Shown here: in pieces, positions 54,117 to 64,000 of the stretch
Position numbering within the stretch: the stretch's first letter is position 1
Layout: each line of letters starts with the position of its first letter
NCBI RefSeq assembly: GCF_000524195.1
Contig: NW_020170386.1
Coordinates: 377,982-441,981, forward strand
From: Echinococcus granulosus
Lineage: Eukaryota; Platyhelminthes; Cestoda; Cyclophyllidea; Taeniidae
DNA length: 64,000 nucleotides
Reading direction: 5' to 3'
Program-made: the position numbers and the translations under genes
Notes under the pieces: generated by a model
The model's database searches: none
What the model was told of the DNA's origin: nothing
What the model saw: only the letters and a program-made list of their open reading frames with translations

Positions 54117-55558
54117 AATTTGTGCCAGACTAATGCACAGTGCAATCGCGGCCCACCTGGTACCTACACCGTCCGAAAAATGTCACAACAAGCGCATCAG
54201 GCCATCTCGCTACACTGCGCTCTGCGCACTCCATTGGACTCCGTGTTAGGTAGGGCCACCGCAACGCATTGATGACACGCCCCACCCAATTACGATAGGC
54301 TACATCTCCGCGCGTGAAGCTGTGGATGCAAACGACCAATGTCAAATGGGAGTGGATGGCTGAACAAACACCTAGCAATGATTCGATGAAAAAGAAGTGT
54401 AAAACGACCAGGGTAGATGAGCCTGTACCTGTCCACTTTGCCTCTAGCACATAATGCTTTGCCGCTTACACCGACCCGGGTGTTAGCCAAAAGTGCCACT
54501 CGATCCCTCGAACGCTCATCGCTGCATCGTGCATTATTGAAAGCACAAATCGCGTACGTGAGTACGAACTTGCAATTTGATAAGTAAAAGTGCCTCTACA
54601 AGCCAACAAGACGCCTACTCTGAATAAATTAATTGGAAATGAGAAGGTGAAGAGTAAATGACCGAATTTCCCCGACGTTATTTCAGGCTAATATCTCATG
54701 TTTCCCATACGCGGGGGCTACATGCGAAAGCATTAATACTAAAATTTGAACAAGAAAACAGGCGCATCTGTGTGTACGCCAGAAGAACCCTCAAATTACA
54801 GTTAAGACACTTGCCATCCCAGCGGGTTGATGAAATGAGAATGAGGCATGCGAAGTGTTAACCTTCCACACGGATGAACCGACAACCAGTTTGAAGACAA
54901 CTAGAGTTGATAACCTATTCAATTATGAAATCCAGAGCAACTTTTGAGAAAATGCATAAAGCACGATTGCTGCCCCAGTTGAGGGACTACATGACCAGAT
55001 CCACCCAACGTGATGAGGATTAATTACGCACAGTCGGCCATGACTCCCAATACGTATGCCATCAGATTCACCTTTTACAAACACACGAAATCATCAAAAC
55101 TACTCCAATGCCGAAACAAAGTGACAAAACCGAATAGTCGAGGGATTCGCCAGGGTTATTGAGATATTCATAAATATGGACTTAAAAAGGGTTTGCTAGA
55201 GAATTATATTTACCCGAGCATTGCTCCTGAAAATGAATCACCTGATTCCATACCATACCAAGTGGTCGCCGATAGGGCAATTTCCATGCGCGAAGCATTA
55301 CACCAAAGGAATGAGCAAAAGCTTGTGTGCTAAGATTACGCATTCACTTATACTACTAGAGAAAGTGACAAGCTCTAACTACAAAAAGCCAACCACATCA
55401 TCAATAATAAAAGCATATCGTACAGCAAGCTGCATCAGGCTTTGATGATGAAGCTAAAGAGAGTGGGGAAAGAGTGAAACTGGAGTGAGGTCATGTAGAC
55501 CAATAAAATAGGTACCATTAATAGCATCGTTTCGCCGGCGGAATGCACGGCAATTCCA
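54117..55558. other. Intergenic, DSL copy B to DLST
   Basis: Likely promoter of DSL copy B at the left and DLST 3' UTR at the right. About 54100-54330 is richer in GC, with short overlapping open frames on both strands; no family is recognised. Confidence 0.4.
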
Positions 55559-57098
55559 TTATAGGTCCAAGAAAAACACGCGTGGGTCTTCTACGAAAGA
55601 CTTGATCTTTCGAAGGAACAAAACAGCTTCCCTGCCATCTATCAATCGGTGATCGTAAGACAAAGCCACGTACATCATCGGCCTGACCACAACTTGACCA
55701 TTCCGAACAACCGGACGATCAAAAGTGCCGTGAAGTCCCAAGATCGCTGACTGGGGCGGATTAACGATGGGAGTGCTTAAGAGGGAGCCGAAAACGCCTC
55801 CATTGCTTATTGTAAATGTGCCGCCGTCCATGTCTTCTACTGCTATGTGGCCATTCTTAGCCTTTTCGCCCAGATCAAAGATCCCTCGCTCAATAGCGGC
55901 AAAGTTCATGGATTCAACGTTGCGCAAGACGGGAACAACGAGACCTTTGGGCGAGGCGACAGCGATACTCAAATCGACATAATTTCTGTATACGACTTCA
56001 TTGCCGTCAATGTACGCATTAACAATCGGCTGATCCTGCAGGGCAAATACCACTGCCTTAGAGAAGCACGACATGATACCTAGTTTGACGCCGTGCTTTT
56101 TAAAGAATGCTTCCTTGTATTGAGTGCGCATATCGATCAGATTCGACATATCGACCTCGTTAAAAGTGGTTAGGATAGCGCAAGTGTTTTGTGCCTCCTT
56201 CAGACGTTCAGCAGTGCGGGCGCGAATTCGCGTCATCTTAATGCGCTGCTCGATCCGGGCTCTAACCGGAAAAGCAGAGATTGGGGATAAAGGTGTGAGT
56301 CCGGGCACGTGAGATGGACGTGGCGGGGATACTGCAGGCGATGTAAAACGAGAAGACGACTCTCGCTTCTGTTCAGTGGGTAAAGGTGCTGCTGAAGTGG
56401 ATACGTCACTCATTGGGAGAGCTGATTCCTTAGGTTTCGTAGAGGGAGGGGTCTTACAGGGAGTAACTTCACGTTCGTCAATTCTGACTAGCGGTTGGTC
56501 GTAGGTTACCTTATCGCCCTCCTCAAAAAGAAGTTCTGAAACGACACCATTCACTGGCGATACGACAGGGATAGACGTTTTATCAGTTTCAACCTCAGCA
56601 ATCACCTCGTCTACTTGCACAGCATCACCAACTAACTTTTTCCAAGCAATATCTCCCTCCGAGATTGATTCGGGGAAGGAAGGCACATTAATAGTTCGTA
56701 TAGCATTAAGATAACTTGATGCGTGAATCTTGTGGTGTGCTGGCGAAAGTTTAATCACGCTAGAAATAGAGGATTAAGTTGTAACAAGAGAAAAAAGCTA
56801 CGAATTATGAGCAATACCAACTAGATGCCATTCTCTCTGCAAAGGGTTATCTACGTATAACAATAACTGCGTTTATGGGCAATGATGCAAAATAAATACG
56901 GCTACGATAAAAAAGCTCGCGAATGCACTGAGAAAGTTATTAGTTAATAATTCAGGAGATTTTAGGTGACTAGAAACAAAACAGGAAATTCATAAAGTAA
57001 AAAGACTACCGAAAAGCTTCTTTAGAAGTTGGTTGCGATGAACGGCACACGGACCGTAAGAAAGCATGAGCCGACAACAACTGCAACCCGCGAAACAT
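55559..57098 (-). CDS. DLST: Dihydrolipoyllysine succinyltransferase (E2 of 2-oxoglutarate dehydrogenase), mitochondrial
   Basis: E2 core of the 2-oxoglutarate dehydrogenase complex in the mitochondrial matrix; it moves succinyl groups from E1 to CoA. Exons (minus) 57098-57010 and 56759-55559 join in phase 2 and give 429 residues (human 453). Exon 1 is a typical presequence: [20 protein letters not shown]. The lipoyl domain carries the lipoylation site EVETDKTS (Lys about residue 90). A Pro/Ser-rich linker follows, with no clear E3-binding domain, as in animal DLST. The catalytic domain ends with [13 protein letters not shown]; His about 400 and Asp about 404 are the catalytic pair. [20 protein letters not shown] is typical of succinyltransferases. 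The large second exon has no ATG at its start, so exon 1 is required. Confidence 0.95.
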
Positions 57099-58115
57099 GT
57101 TAGAGTAAAAGTACAGTTATACCAAAACCTAAAAAAATGGTATGAAAGAAAAATGAATAAGGAGACTAACGGATTATTTGCACATGGCAAGTTTAGAAAA
57201 ATACAAAGGGAAAAGGTGGAACAAAACCTATGTGAAAAACCCGGCACCGACAATCCTCAACAAGAATTCAAAGGCCACCTATTTATGCGGCGCAGGAGGG
57301 ACAAATTTAAACAAGATCCTTGTGTTTATCAAAAATCAAAACTGGTAATGTGTTTTGCGGCATTTTATAAAAAAATGAATAACTTTGGGGTCTTAACTTC
57401 TATATACGGTAGTTGTACAAACTAAACTCAGTGCATCCTTGAGAAAGATGAATAATGAAGCCGAATTTCAAGAAATCACCTAAGTAATACAATAAGGCAC
57501 AATAATAGGTCACGATTAGCCTGATTAAATAATCAAAGTTGTAGTGGTGATTTTGTGCTTTGTTTAACTGTTTGGTGGACCAAGCGGTGCTTCAAACGTG
57601 GCGGGCTGTGCTTTCGCTCCGTTGCGCAGCTTGTGGTACACTTCAGCAAACTCTCAAACTTCCTTTTCGTTGGTAGTATGTATGTAATGCTCATAATCTT
57701 TCCTGAAGACGAAAGATGATGTATCAATCTGAGGGAACGCATTGGGGACCTAGAGAAGGGCTTCGGGGCTACTGTCATGGCCCGAATACCGGGCCGGTTG
57801 GCGGGGGTACAGTGACGCAGCCCCAAGTAGACTGTTACCAAAATCGAGAGTTAGGCCAACAATTAGTGTGTCACACATGTTCTCCTATGCTACTTTTGAA
57901 TTTCACATCTGCAGTGAACACTCAGAGCTCTACATTCACATCATCGGCAAGCAAAATCGATCCAGAAGGGCGTCTCCTGATTTCTGCAGCTGGATACAAA
58001 ACCTCAACGAGGTGGAAGAAGGTTATTTGCCGCAATTGATTAAATCAGTAAGAAGCTTTTAACTGAAGGGCCAAAAATGATGTCTTTGGCAGTTTCCCCA
58101 ATTCCATGGTTTTAG
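57099..58115. other. Intergenic, DLST promoter side to gap 2
   Basis: No supported gene. A Lys-rich plus-strand open frame (57066-57425) overlaps DLST exon 1 in antisense and looks like chance. About 57560-57850 has GC-richer sequence with open frames on both strands, possibly repeat-derived. Confidence 0.35.
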
Positions 58116-58215
58116 NNNNNNNNNNNNNNNNNNNNNNNNNNNNNNNNNNNNNNNNNNNNNNNNNNNNNNNNNNNNNNNNNNNNNNNNNNNNNNNNNNNNN
58201 NNNNNNNNNNNNNNN
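58116..58215. other. Assembly gap, 100 N
   Basis: Exactly 100 N, again probably a fixed-size placeholder. Confidence 0.98.
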
Positions 58216-58276
58216 TCCCCAACTCCTCCATATATTGGCTGTATATGTTCCTCAAGAATGCTAGAGCTTATTACCA
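58216..58276 (-). repeat. Copy 2 of the gap-flanking dispersed repeat
   Basis: Reverse complement of 11906-11966 with two or three differences (cagccaatat here against caaccaacat). As in copy 1, the N run starts right after the gttgggg end, so the missing sequence lies on the same side of the repeat in both places. Confidence 0.85.
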
Positions 58277-58714
58277 CTTTGGTAGAGATTTAAACACTGT
58301 CTTGTGGCCAAATTCTGGTCTAATACGCTGTTGAGTCTTATGTTTATTGTAGCGTTGTGAAGGAATATCGATGTAATAAATTGAGTGATATTTTGTTTTA
58401 CTGCACTTTTGAAATATTACAACGGAAGACTATTGACGCAAATGTAATTGCATAGTTAAAATTGGAAAAATTGTCTTATTGCTCATAAGTCATGTATTTA
58501 GCATCTCTTGCCAACGCTTATATTAGTGTATGCTAATTTTCCAAAGCAAACTAATGCTTGGAGCTTGGACGTTGTAACTGCTCATCGCCTATGTATTTCA
58601 CACATTTCTCGTTATTTCTATTTCACGCTCCGGATCCTTCCGACCAGTTTACTGGTTTTTAATTGGTTAATATAGTTACCCATGTGCCTGTTCGGCCTCT
58701 TTACGCAGTCAGAA

Positions 58715-61700
58715 ATGTTCGCACGGGCTTGCAGCTCTCCGTTTACAAAGGTAGTTCTTTATTGATACTAACATTTTGCTCAAAGAGTTTTTCTCTTCGA
58801 CATAAACTGAAGCCGTGCAATAGTATAGTCCCCACGACTGTTGCTCATAAAGGGACTCTACCCCTTTTTAGTAGGTAAGCCCATTCTCCAGCGCATGCTA
58901 CTTGAACTCAGTGTATTTTTATTTTGGGGCTGATGTCATTAAATAGTTTGTTCTAGATAATTAGAAGGTTAGTGGGCTCATGCCTCAGATGTAGTTGTTT
59001 GGACTTAAGTTCGTTACTGATGTATATGCAACGATAACGGAATATTCACTCAAACCACCCATTATTTATGTTAATCAATGTGAATTTTGTTCGGAGCTTA
59101 TTAAAAACTTCCCTCTATGCAATATCGTGCCTAGGTTTCTCGAAGAAATTTACAGTTTTCTAGGCTAAAGGTGATTTGTAGGATGAATTCCTTTATGATG
59201 ACTTTTCATTTATGACATTTTTTTGTTAGTATTTGTAAGTATTGCGTCTTATTGTAGGTCAGCAAAAAAAGGGGCTGGTGAGCTTGGGTTATCAGATCCT
59301 TTCCATCTACAACAATGTTCAATTTTCCGCACCTTGTTTGGCCTCACTGGTATTGCTAGTGGGGTGGCACTGATTGTTTACCTGAATCCATCTGTTCGTG
59401 AATACATCACCGAGGCTGCTCCCCGGTTGAAATATTATATGAGTCGAATGGATGATATCGTTTGCGAATGGAAAAAGAAAGCAAGCACTTTTAAACTACC
59501 AGCAATACCACCAAAGAAATTTTTCGGCAGCAGGTACGTGTGTCATTGATTTTTTCTGCCCTTCAACTTCTGCTTCATTAAGTATTCGCTACCAGCACAC
59601 TTCTAGACCCCAAGATATTTAGCCGAAACCATTTGACAGGCGGTTAGTTATGGCAAAATAACATTTAGGCGTTTTTGTCCATGATTTGGGCTTTCGGTGA
59701 AATCAGTTTGGATAGAATAATTACTTCAAGCAGAGCTGATATTATTTCTTAAGTAACATATGTTTGAAAAGCAGTATGCTTGAGGTAATACGAGACAACT
59801 CAATCGCAGTAATTTACTAAAATTTTAGTTCGAAATGCGATTTGTCTATGACTGTGGAAATGTATGTTTTTAGAACTGCATATTTCCATTTTACTCTAAT
59901 CTTGAATGCTTAAATATGACGACAGGATTGGTCAATGCCTTGGCGATTCTCACTTGACCAAACTGTGTAGTTCTGTGACCAACTATTCGCTATTTTCCAT
60001 TGTGTACTTCCGTGTTTTCAACACTGCTTTGTGCCTCTGTGTACATTGTAATTTACGGCTTGTGTCATGACATCTTGCGACGAGAATCCTGACGCGGTAA
60101 CTTTTCCATTTTAGACTTGACGTGGTAAGTACATATTTTTGTGGATTTTTTTGTTCTCGAGCTAATCGAAAATCTGCAATATTTTACCAGAAAGGTATGG
60201 GATGTTGTCAAATTTGGCGACGACTTTTTTGCTATCTATCTGAATTTCGACTGTCACGACTCACGAGCTGAAGAATCTTCCTTATGCTCAGTTCACCTAA
60301 TAATCGAATTCTAACATTAACGAAACCTTCCTTAATCTAACCACTGCTGAGTATGCGATATTAAACGGTGAAATGACCATCTTTAGCATCATCTAGTGAT
60401 CTATTTTTAGCCCTCGAGTGAGGTCGATATTGGTCCCACTTTCCCAGCAGTGTCTGATGTTATTCATCAGGTACCTGAGGTCCCTGAATCGATTCAAGGT
60501 TTGTCAACACGATTTTTTTTCATGTTCTTTCACAGTATACCATTATTAATTCACTGGTTAACGTTAGAACGGAGCTTTTTTAGCGTCTCTTTATCTGCAT
60601 TATTCAGTTCACTTTTTCCATAATTAGTATGAATACAATTTAACCTAATTAAATCCTTAATTTGTCGCAAGGCCTTGCCAGAATGCAAACAGATTTTTCA
60701 GTAAGTACTTTTGGTGTACAGACATTTTGAGAATGTGGTGTTTCTCGTCTAAGACTGCAGTATGGTTTTAGGATCTTTTGATTTTATTTCTTAGAAATAA
60801 GTTGTGACGCTGTGTAGCAAGCACATTGCGTCATAGGTACAGAATAGTAGCAGTAATTTTTACTAATAAAATAAAAGTAACCGCTGTTTTATATTTATTG
60901 GACGTATACTGGCCAGTTCATTCTGGGTACACCAAATAAACGCAAAGTTATGGGCACAAGAGCGGAAAAGTTCGACCTTAGTTGAAGTTTCATGAGAATT
61001 TCAACTCACAAGTAGGTTGGGTTTGTTATTTGGGTTTGTAAAATTACCTTAATGAACTTAAAGACCCACAGTCGGTTAAATGTAGGGCCGACTATTTCAC
61101 TAACGCACTCTGAAGTAAGCAGGTAAGATGCAGCCCCCAGAGCGCTATCGTGATTGCGCTTCATAGGTGGTTCAGAATAGCGCAAGGTTTGAAGCAATTC
61201 ATACTCACTATTTCTCTGCTTATAGTACTCAAACTTTTGAAATTATCTCAGCCATTTCCCCCAAATTTATCTAGGCATATATCATATATTACAGTGACTA
61301 TGAGCCTTTTTTACCGGCAAGAGTGAACAAAGTAGCTTTCATATTGGCATATTAGGGTCGTATTGCTGCTGTCCATAAAATAACGGTAAAAGTGTAATAT
61401 AATCGGTCATTGACTATTCGTTCCAACTTTGGACATGACTGTCAATGCTGATGTACTTTTCAGGTTTCTATAAAAGCGTATATAGGTGAAGCAAATTTTA
61501 AGAATTAAAGGGGGTCCTGGTTTTTATAAAGGCCAAAAGATCTGCATTACACTGACGAAAAGTGCTTCACAAGTATCAAATGTGCTACTTTAGTACTGAG
61601 TTTAGGGACCTTTGAAGTACTTCAGAAAAAAAAACGTTAAGTACCTTGATATTACTGTGTTTGCGTTAAAAAGAAATGCAATTTTCACATGCTTCAAGTT

Positions 61701-62558
61701 TATCATCGTGTTTAGATTTGGAAGGGCACGTTCATACTGCTGTAAAGAACACAGAGAAGGCAGTTAATGATGCTCTTGTGGATCTTCGGGCTCTACAAAA
61801 CGTTACGAAGCGTCAGTTGAATGACTATCAGAATGGACCGGTAGGGCGGGCTGTTCTTCGCTTGGCACAAGCATACTTGCATCCTTGAGTCAGATTTTTT
61901 CATCCACTTTGTAGGACAAATTCGATCTCCTAGGGTTTATGGGCAACAAGTTGAGAGTGGCTGAGCGTAAGGCTAAGGAAAGTCACCAAAATGCCCAGTA
62001 AGTTGTTATCTCGATATCGTATTAGTCCCACTGTGCAATCTTTCATATCTTTTTGGAGTGATTACTAAAAACTTTTATCGATATCCCATTTCCTGTTTTT
62101 TCTTGCATGTTACAAGTCGTATGCCTGACAGTTATAACACTTTCCTCTTATTAAATATCTTTTACTTTCCCAACTCGGTGCCAAGCAATCCTCACATCAG
62201 GGCGAAAGCATACGATTTTGATAAGCAACCCACCAAAATTTTAAAATATCAGTTTACTGACGTTAATTGACGTAAACTGACCACTATTCTTTGACCTCAT
62301 TACTCGAAGTCTGCCAGTATTTATTCTATGCAATTTGATTAAACCTAAGTGCTCTCCCCACGCAATGTAGTGGATTGGGAGTTTAATGTGATTGCTAAGC
62401 GACGGCCTCTAATTGGTTTTAGGAAACAACTTGCTCATTTACGAGCACTGCTTGATTCAGCCAAATTGAATGTGTCGGAGCAGGAAAAAGAATTAATGAG
62501 GGCAGCCATTGCTCGCTATGGAGATCTTGCGTACGATCTTTCCGGACTAGTGACAGAG
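58715..62558 (+). CDS. IMMT: MIC60 / mitofilin-like protein, 5' part (3' end unresolved)
   Basis: MICOS core subunit of the mitochondrial inner membrane, shaping crista junctions. Exons: 58715-58750 (MFARACSSPFTK), 58813-58874, 59258-59533, 60115-60124 (10 nt), 60411-60498, 60672-60700 (29 nt), about 61714-61840, 61915-61997, 62423-62558. Exon 3 has an inner-membrane helix (GLTGIASGVALIVYLNP), then VREYITEAAPRLKYYM and LPAIPPKK, in the order found in human MIC60 (helix, lumenal stretch, PLPKK). Later exons are coiled coil (AVKNTEKAVNDALVDLRALQ; RALLDSAKLNVSEQEKELM). Phases agree except into 61714, where one exon seems missing. The conserved mitofilin C-terminal domain is not seen, so the gene continues right or is broken. 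The first two exons are tentative. Confidence 0.65.
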
Positions 62559-64000
62559 GTAAATGCATTTTTTTGTCAGTGTCGCTAGGTTCATGCATTA
62601 CTTCAATGGAGCGTCCTCTTGTACTTTGTTTCTTATTTTATTAGCTTGGAAAAGGTCCCTTATTTGTTCATTGAATAGTTGGATACAATTATACAGTGTT
62701 CCCGTTTGTACTTTGGCTTCACGTTTCGAAGAATGCCGCTTTGTAAAATTAACCCCTGGCTTGGTTATCTGTTGTCATATTTTGGTATTTAAGATTGCGA
62801 TTTTTGTTAATCTTGAATGCTTTATTCCTTTGGATGGATTGTTCCTTATTTACTTTGTAAAATCTTTTTTTCGTTGAAAAAATTGCTCCAGATTTTTGTA
62901 TATGGATATTTTTATCTGGTACTTTTATTTTACCAATTCAGGCTCCAGGCTAGTTGGATCTGTCGAACTTGGAAGTTTTCCTCTTTCGTAGAGTTTGCCA
63001 TTTAGGCATTTTTAGCATCAAATGCTTCAGAACCTCTTCTGTCCGCAAATTAATCCAATGCGCGTGTACCCGATTCACAGCATAAGCTTATACTCCACAT
63101 CTACTGCTTTTTACGTTATGTGGACCATTTTGGGCACTTATCTGTTTTGTTTTCAGTAAACTTGTATTTATTCGGACGAATCAAGGTGTCACTAAATTCT
63201 GCGTGAGAAAATATGCTTTAAAATGTAAAATGTTTAGTGTAATTTTGTGATTGCAGCATCTCCTAGGTCTTCTCGATGAAGATATGCTTTAGCATTTCAT
63301 TTTCCCGTGGAATTCATAAAGGTATTCCTAACGCTATCTGGTTTGCAATATTAAATAGTTGCGATGTTTAGTTTTTTTGCACCGGAAGTTCATTTCCATC
63401 TACCGCAGAGGATTGTTTGTCTCAGCGCACTAATGGCTGAAAATAGTCCCATACTTCGAATGGACGTTTACCTCTTTCAGGCTGTAGTCTGTAAATTCCC
63501 TGTATTTTGATACTTCACGGTGCAACAATTGTTACTAAAACTTGATCTTGGTATTTTTGTTTGAAGAATTTACCGTTTCTTATTGTAAACCTGCAAATGT
63601 CTTTCTCATGCAGAAGGAGTGGATACAGTTCACAAAAGAAACGCCGTCTACGACCAGGCGCTGAGACTTATCTCTATTTGGAAATAGCTTTTGTTTCATT
63701 ACCATATCAGGCACCACGTTAGGTTGTACTTTCGTGTTGCAATCAAAAGTCAGACATTTGCATTTTGTATGCTGGGGCGGAGGGAGGGGTGAGTGGTTGC
63801 TAGAAGGAGGGGAAGGAAGTTGGTGGTTTTCCCAACCTCTGGCCGATCAAGACGCGGCAAACTACGTGTAGCTTTGTTAAAAAGGTGGAGAAGCATAGGA
63901 GTCACGAGAATCCATTAATTCACATCCGTGCATATGTGTGTGATGTGCGTGCGATGATATTTACGAAAAGAAAACAGCCCCGCCAGTGTGTGGAAGACCT
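62559..64000. other. Right end: probable MIC60-like intron sequence
   Basis: T-rich, no confident exon. A candidate acceptor (tctcatgcag) at 63614 is followed by open sequence, but the phase-0 frame stops after 16 codons. A G-rich run lies at 63774-63822 (gggg, ggg, gggg, gggg). Confidence 0.35.

Noticed and set aside
55559..56758. DLST as an intronless retrocopy
   Set aside because: The large frame has no ATG at its start, and an upstream exon (57098-57010) with a mitochondrial presequence joins in phase 2 through a normal intron. There is no poly-A tract.
57066..57425. 119-codon plus-strand open frame
   Set aside because: It overlaps DLST exon 1 in antisense and is Lys/Asn-rich, as expected for chance frames in AT-rich DNA.
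63615..63670. Further MIC60 exon after acceptor tctcatgcag
   Set aside because: In the required phase it stops after 16 codons. The longer frame would need a phase the previous exon does not provide.

Overview
The window is animal nuclear DNA with spliced, widely spaced genes. Protein similarity and intron sizes point to a parasitic flatworm, most likely a tapeworm (Cestoda). Introns fall into a very short class (29-36 nt) and a second class near 62-76 nt, besides ordinary introns. I recall a similar two-peak intron distribution for tapeworms, but have not checked it here. All exon models below were built by hand from splice sites, reading phase and recalled protein families. No search was run.

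Layout. Plus strand: 3' part of TRIP11/GMAP-210 (1-7679), then MED4 (8654-10027). Minus: OPA3 (10715-11202) and an F-box-like protein (12965-14821). RPL31 (minus, 15911-16310) and MND1 (plus, 16789-17546) form a head-to-head pair. Minus: OSBP (17774-24174), ERLEC1 (25213-28715) and RUVBL1 (29873-32364). A gene-poor, transposon-scarred stretch follows (32365-37689), with one hypothetical minus-strand gene. Two convergent Delta/Serrate (DSL) type Notch-ligand genes come next: plus 37690-45081 and minus 47524-54116. Then DLST (minus, 55559-57098) and a MIC60/mitofilin-like gene (plus, from 58715, 3' end unresolved).

Functions are mostly housekeeping: Golgi tethering, Mediator, mitochondrial membrane architecture and TCA cycle, ribosome, meiotic recombination, sterol/PI4P exchange, ER quality control and AAA+ chromatin remodelling. 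There is no sign that neighbours work as an operon.

The most interesting element is the DSL pair. The two genes keep the same order and phases of exons. One copy has an intact six-cysteine DSL domain. The other has lost the second half of DSL and the following EGF exon, and carries a Ser/Gly-rich linker instead. Also notable are a 29-nt intron in RUVBL1, stop-free in-frame micro-introns in MND1, micro-exons in the MIC60-like gene, and a 60-bp repeat that abuts both assembly gaps in inverted orientation. I did not find a convincing wholly new biological system.
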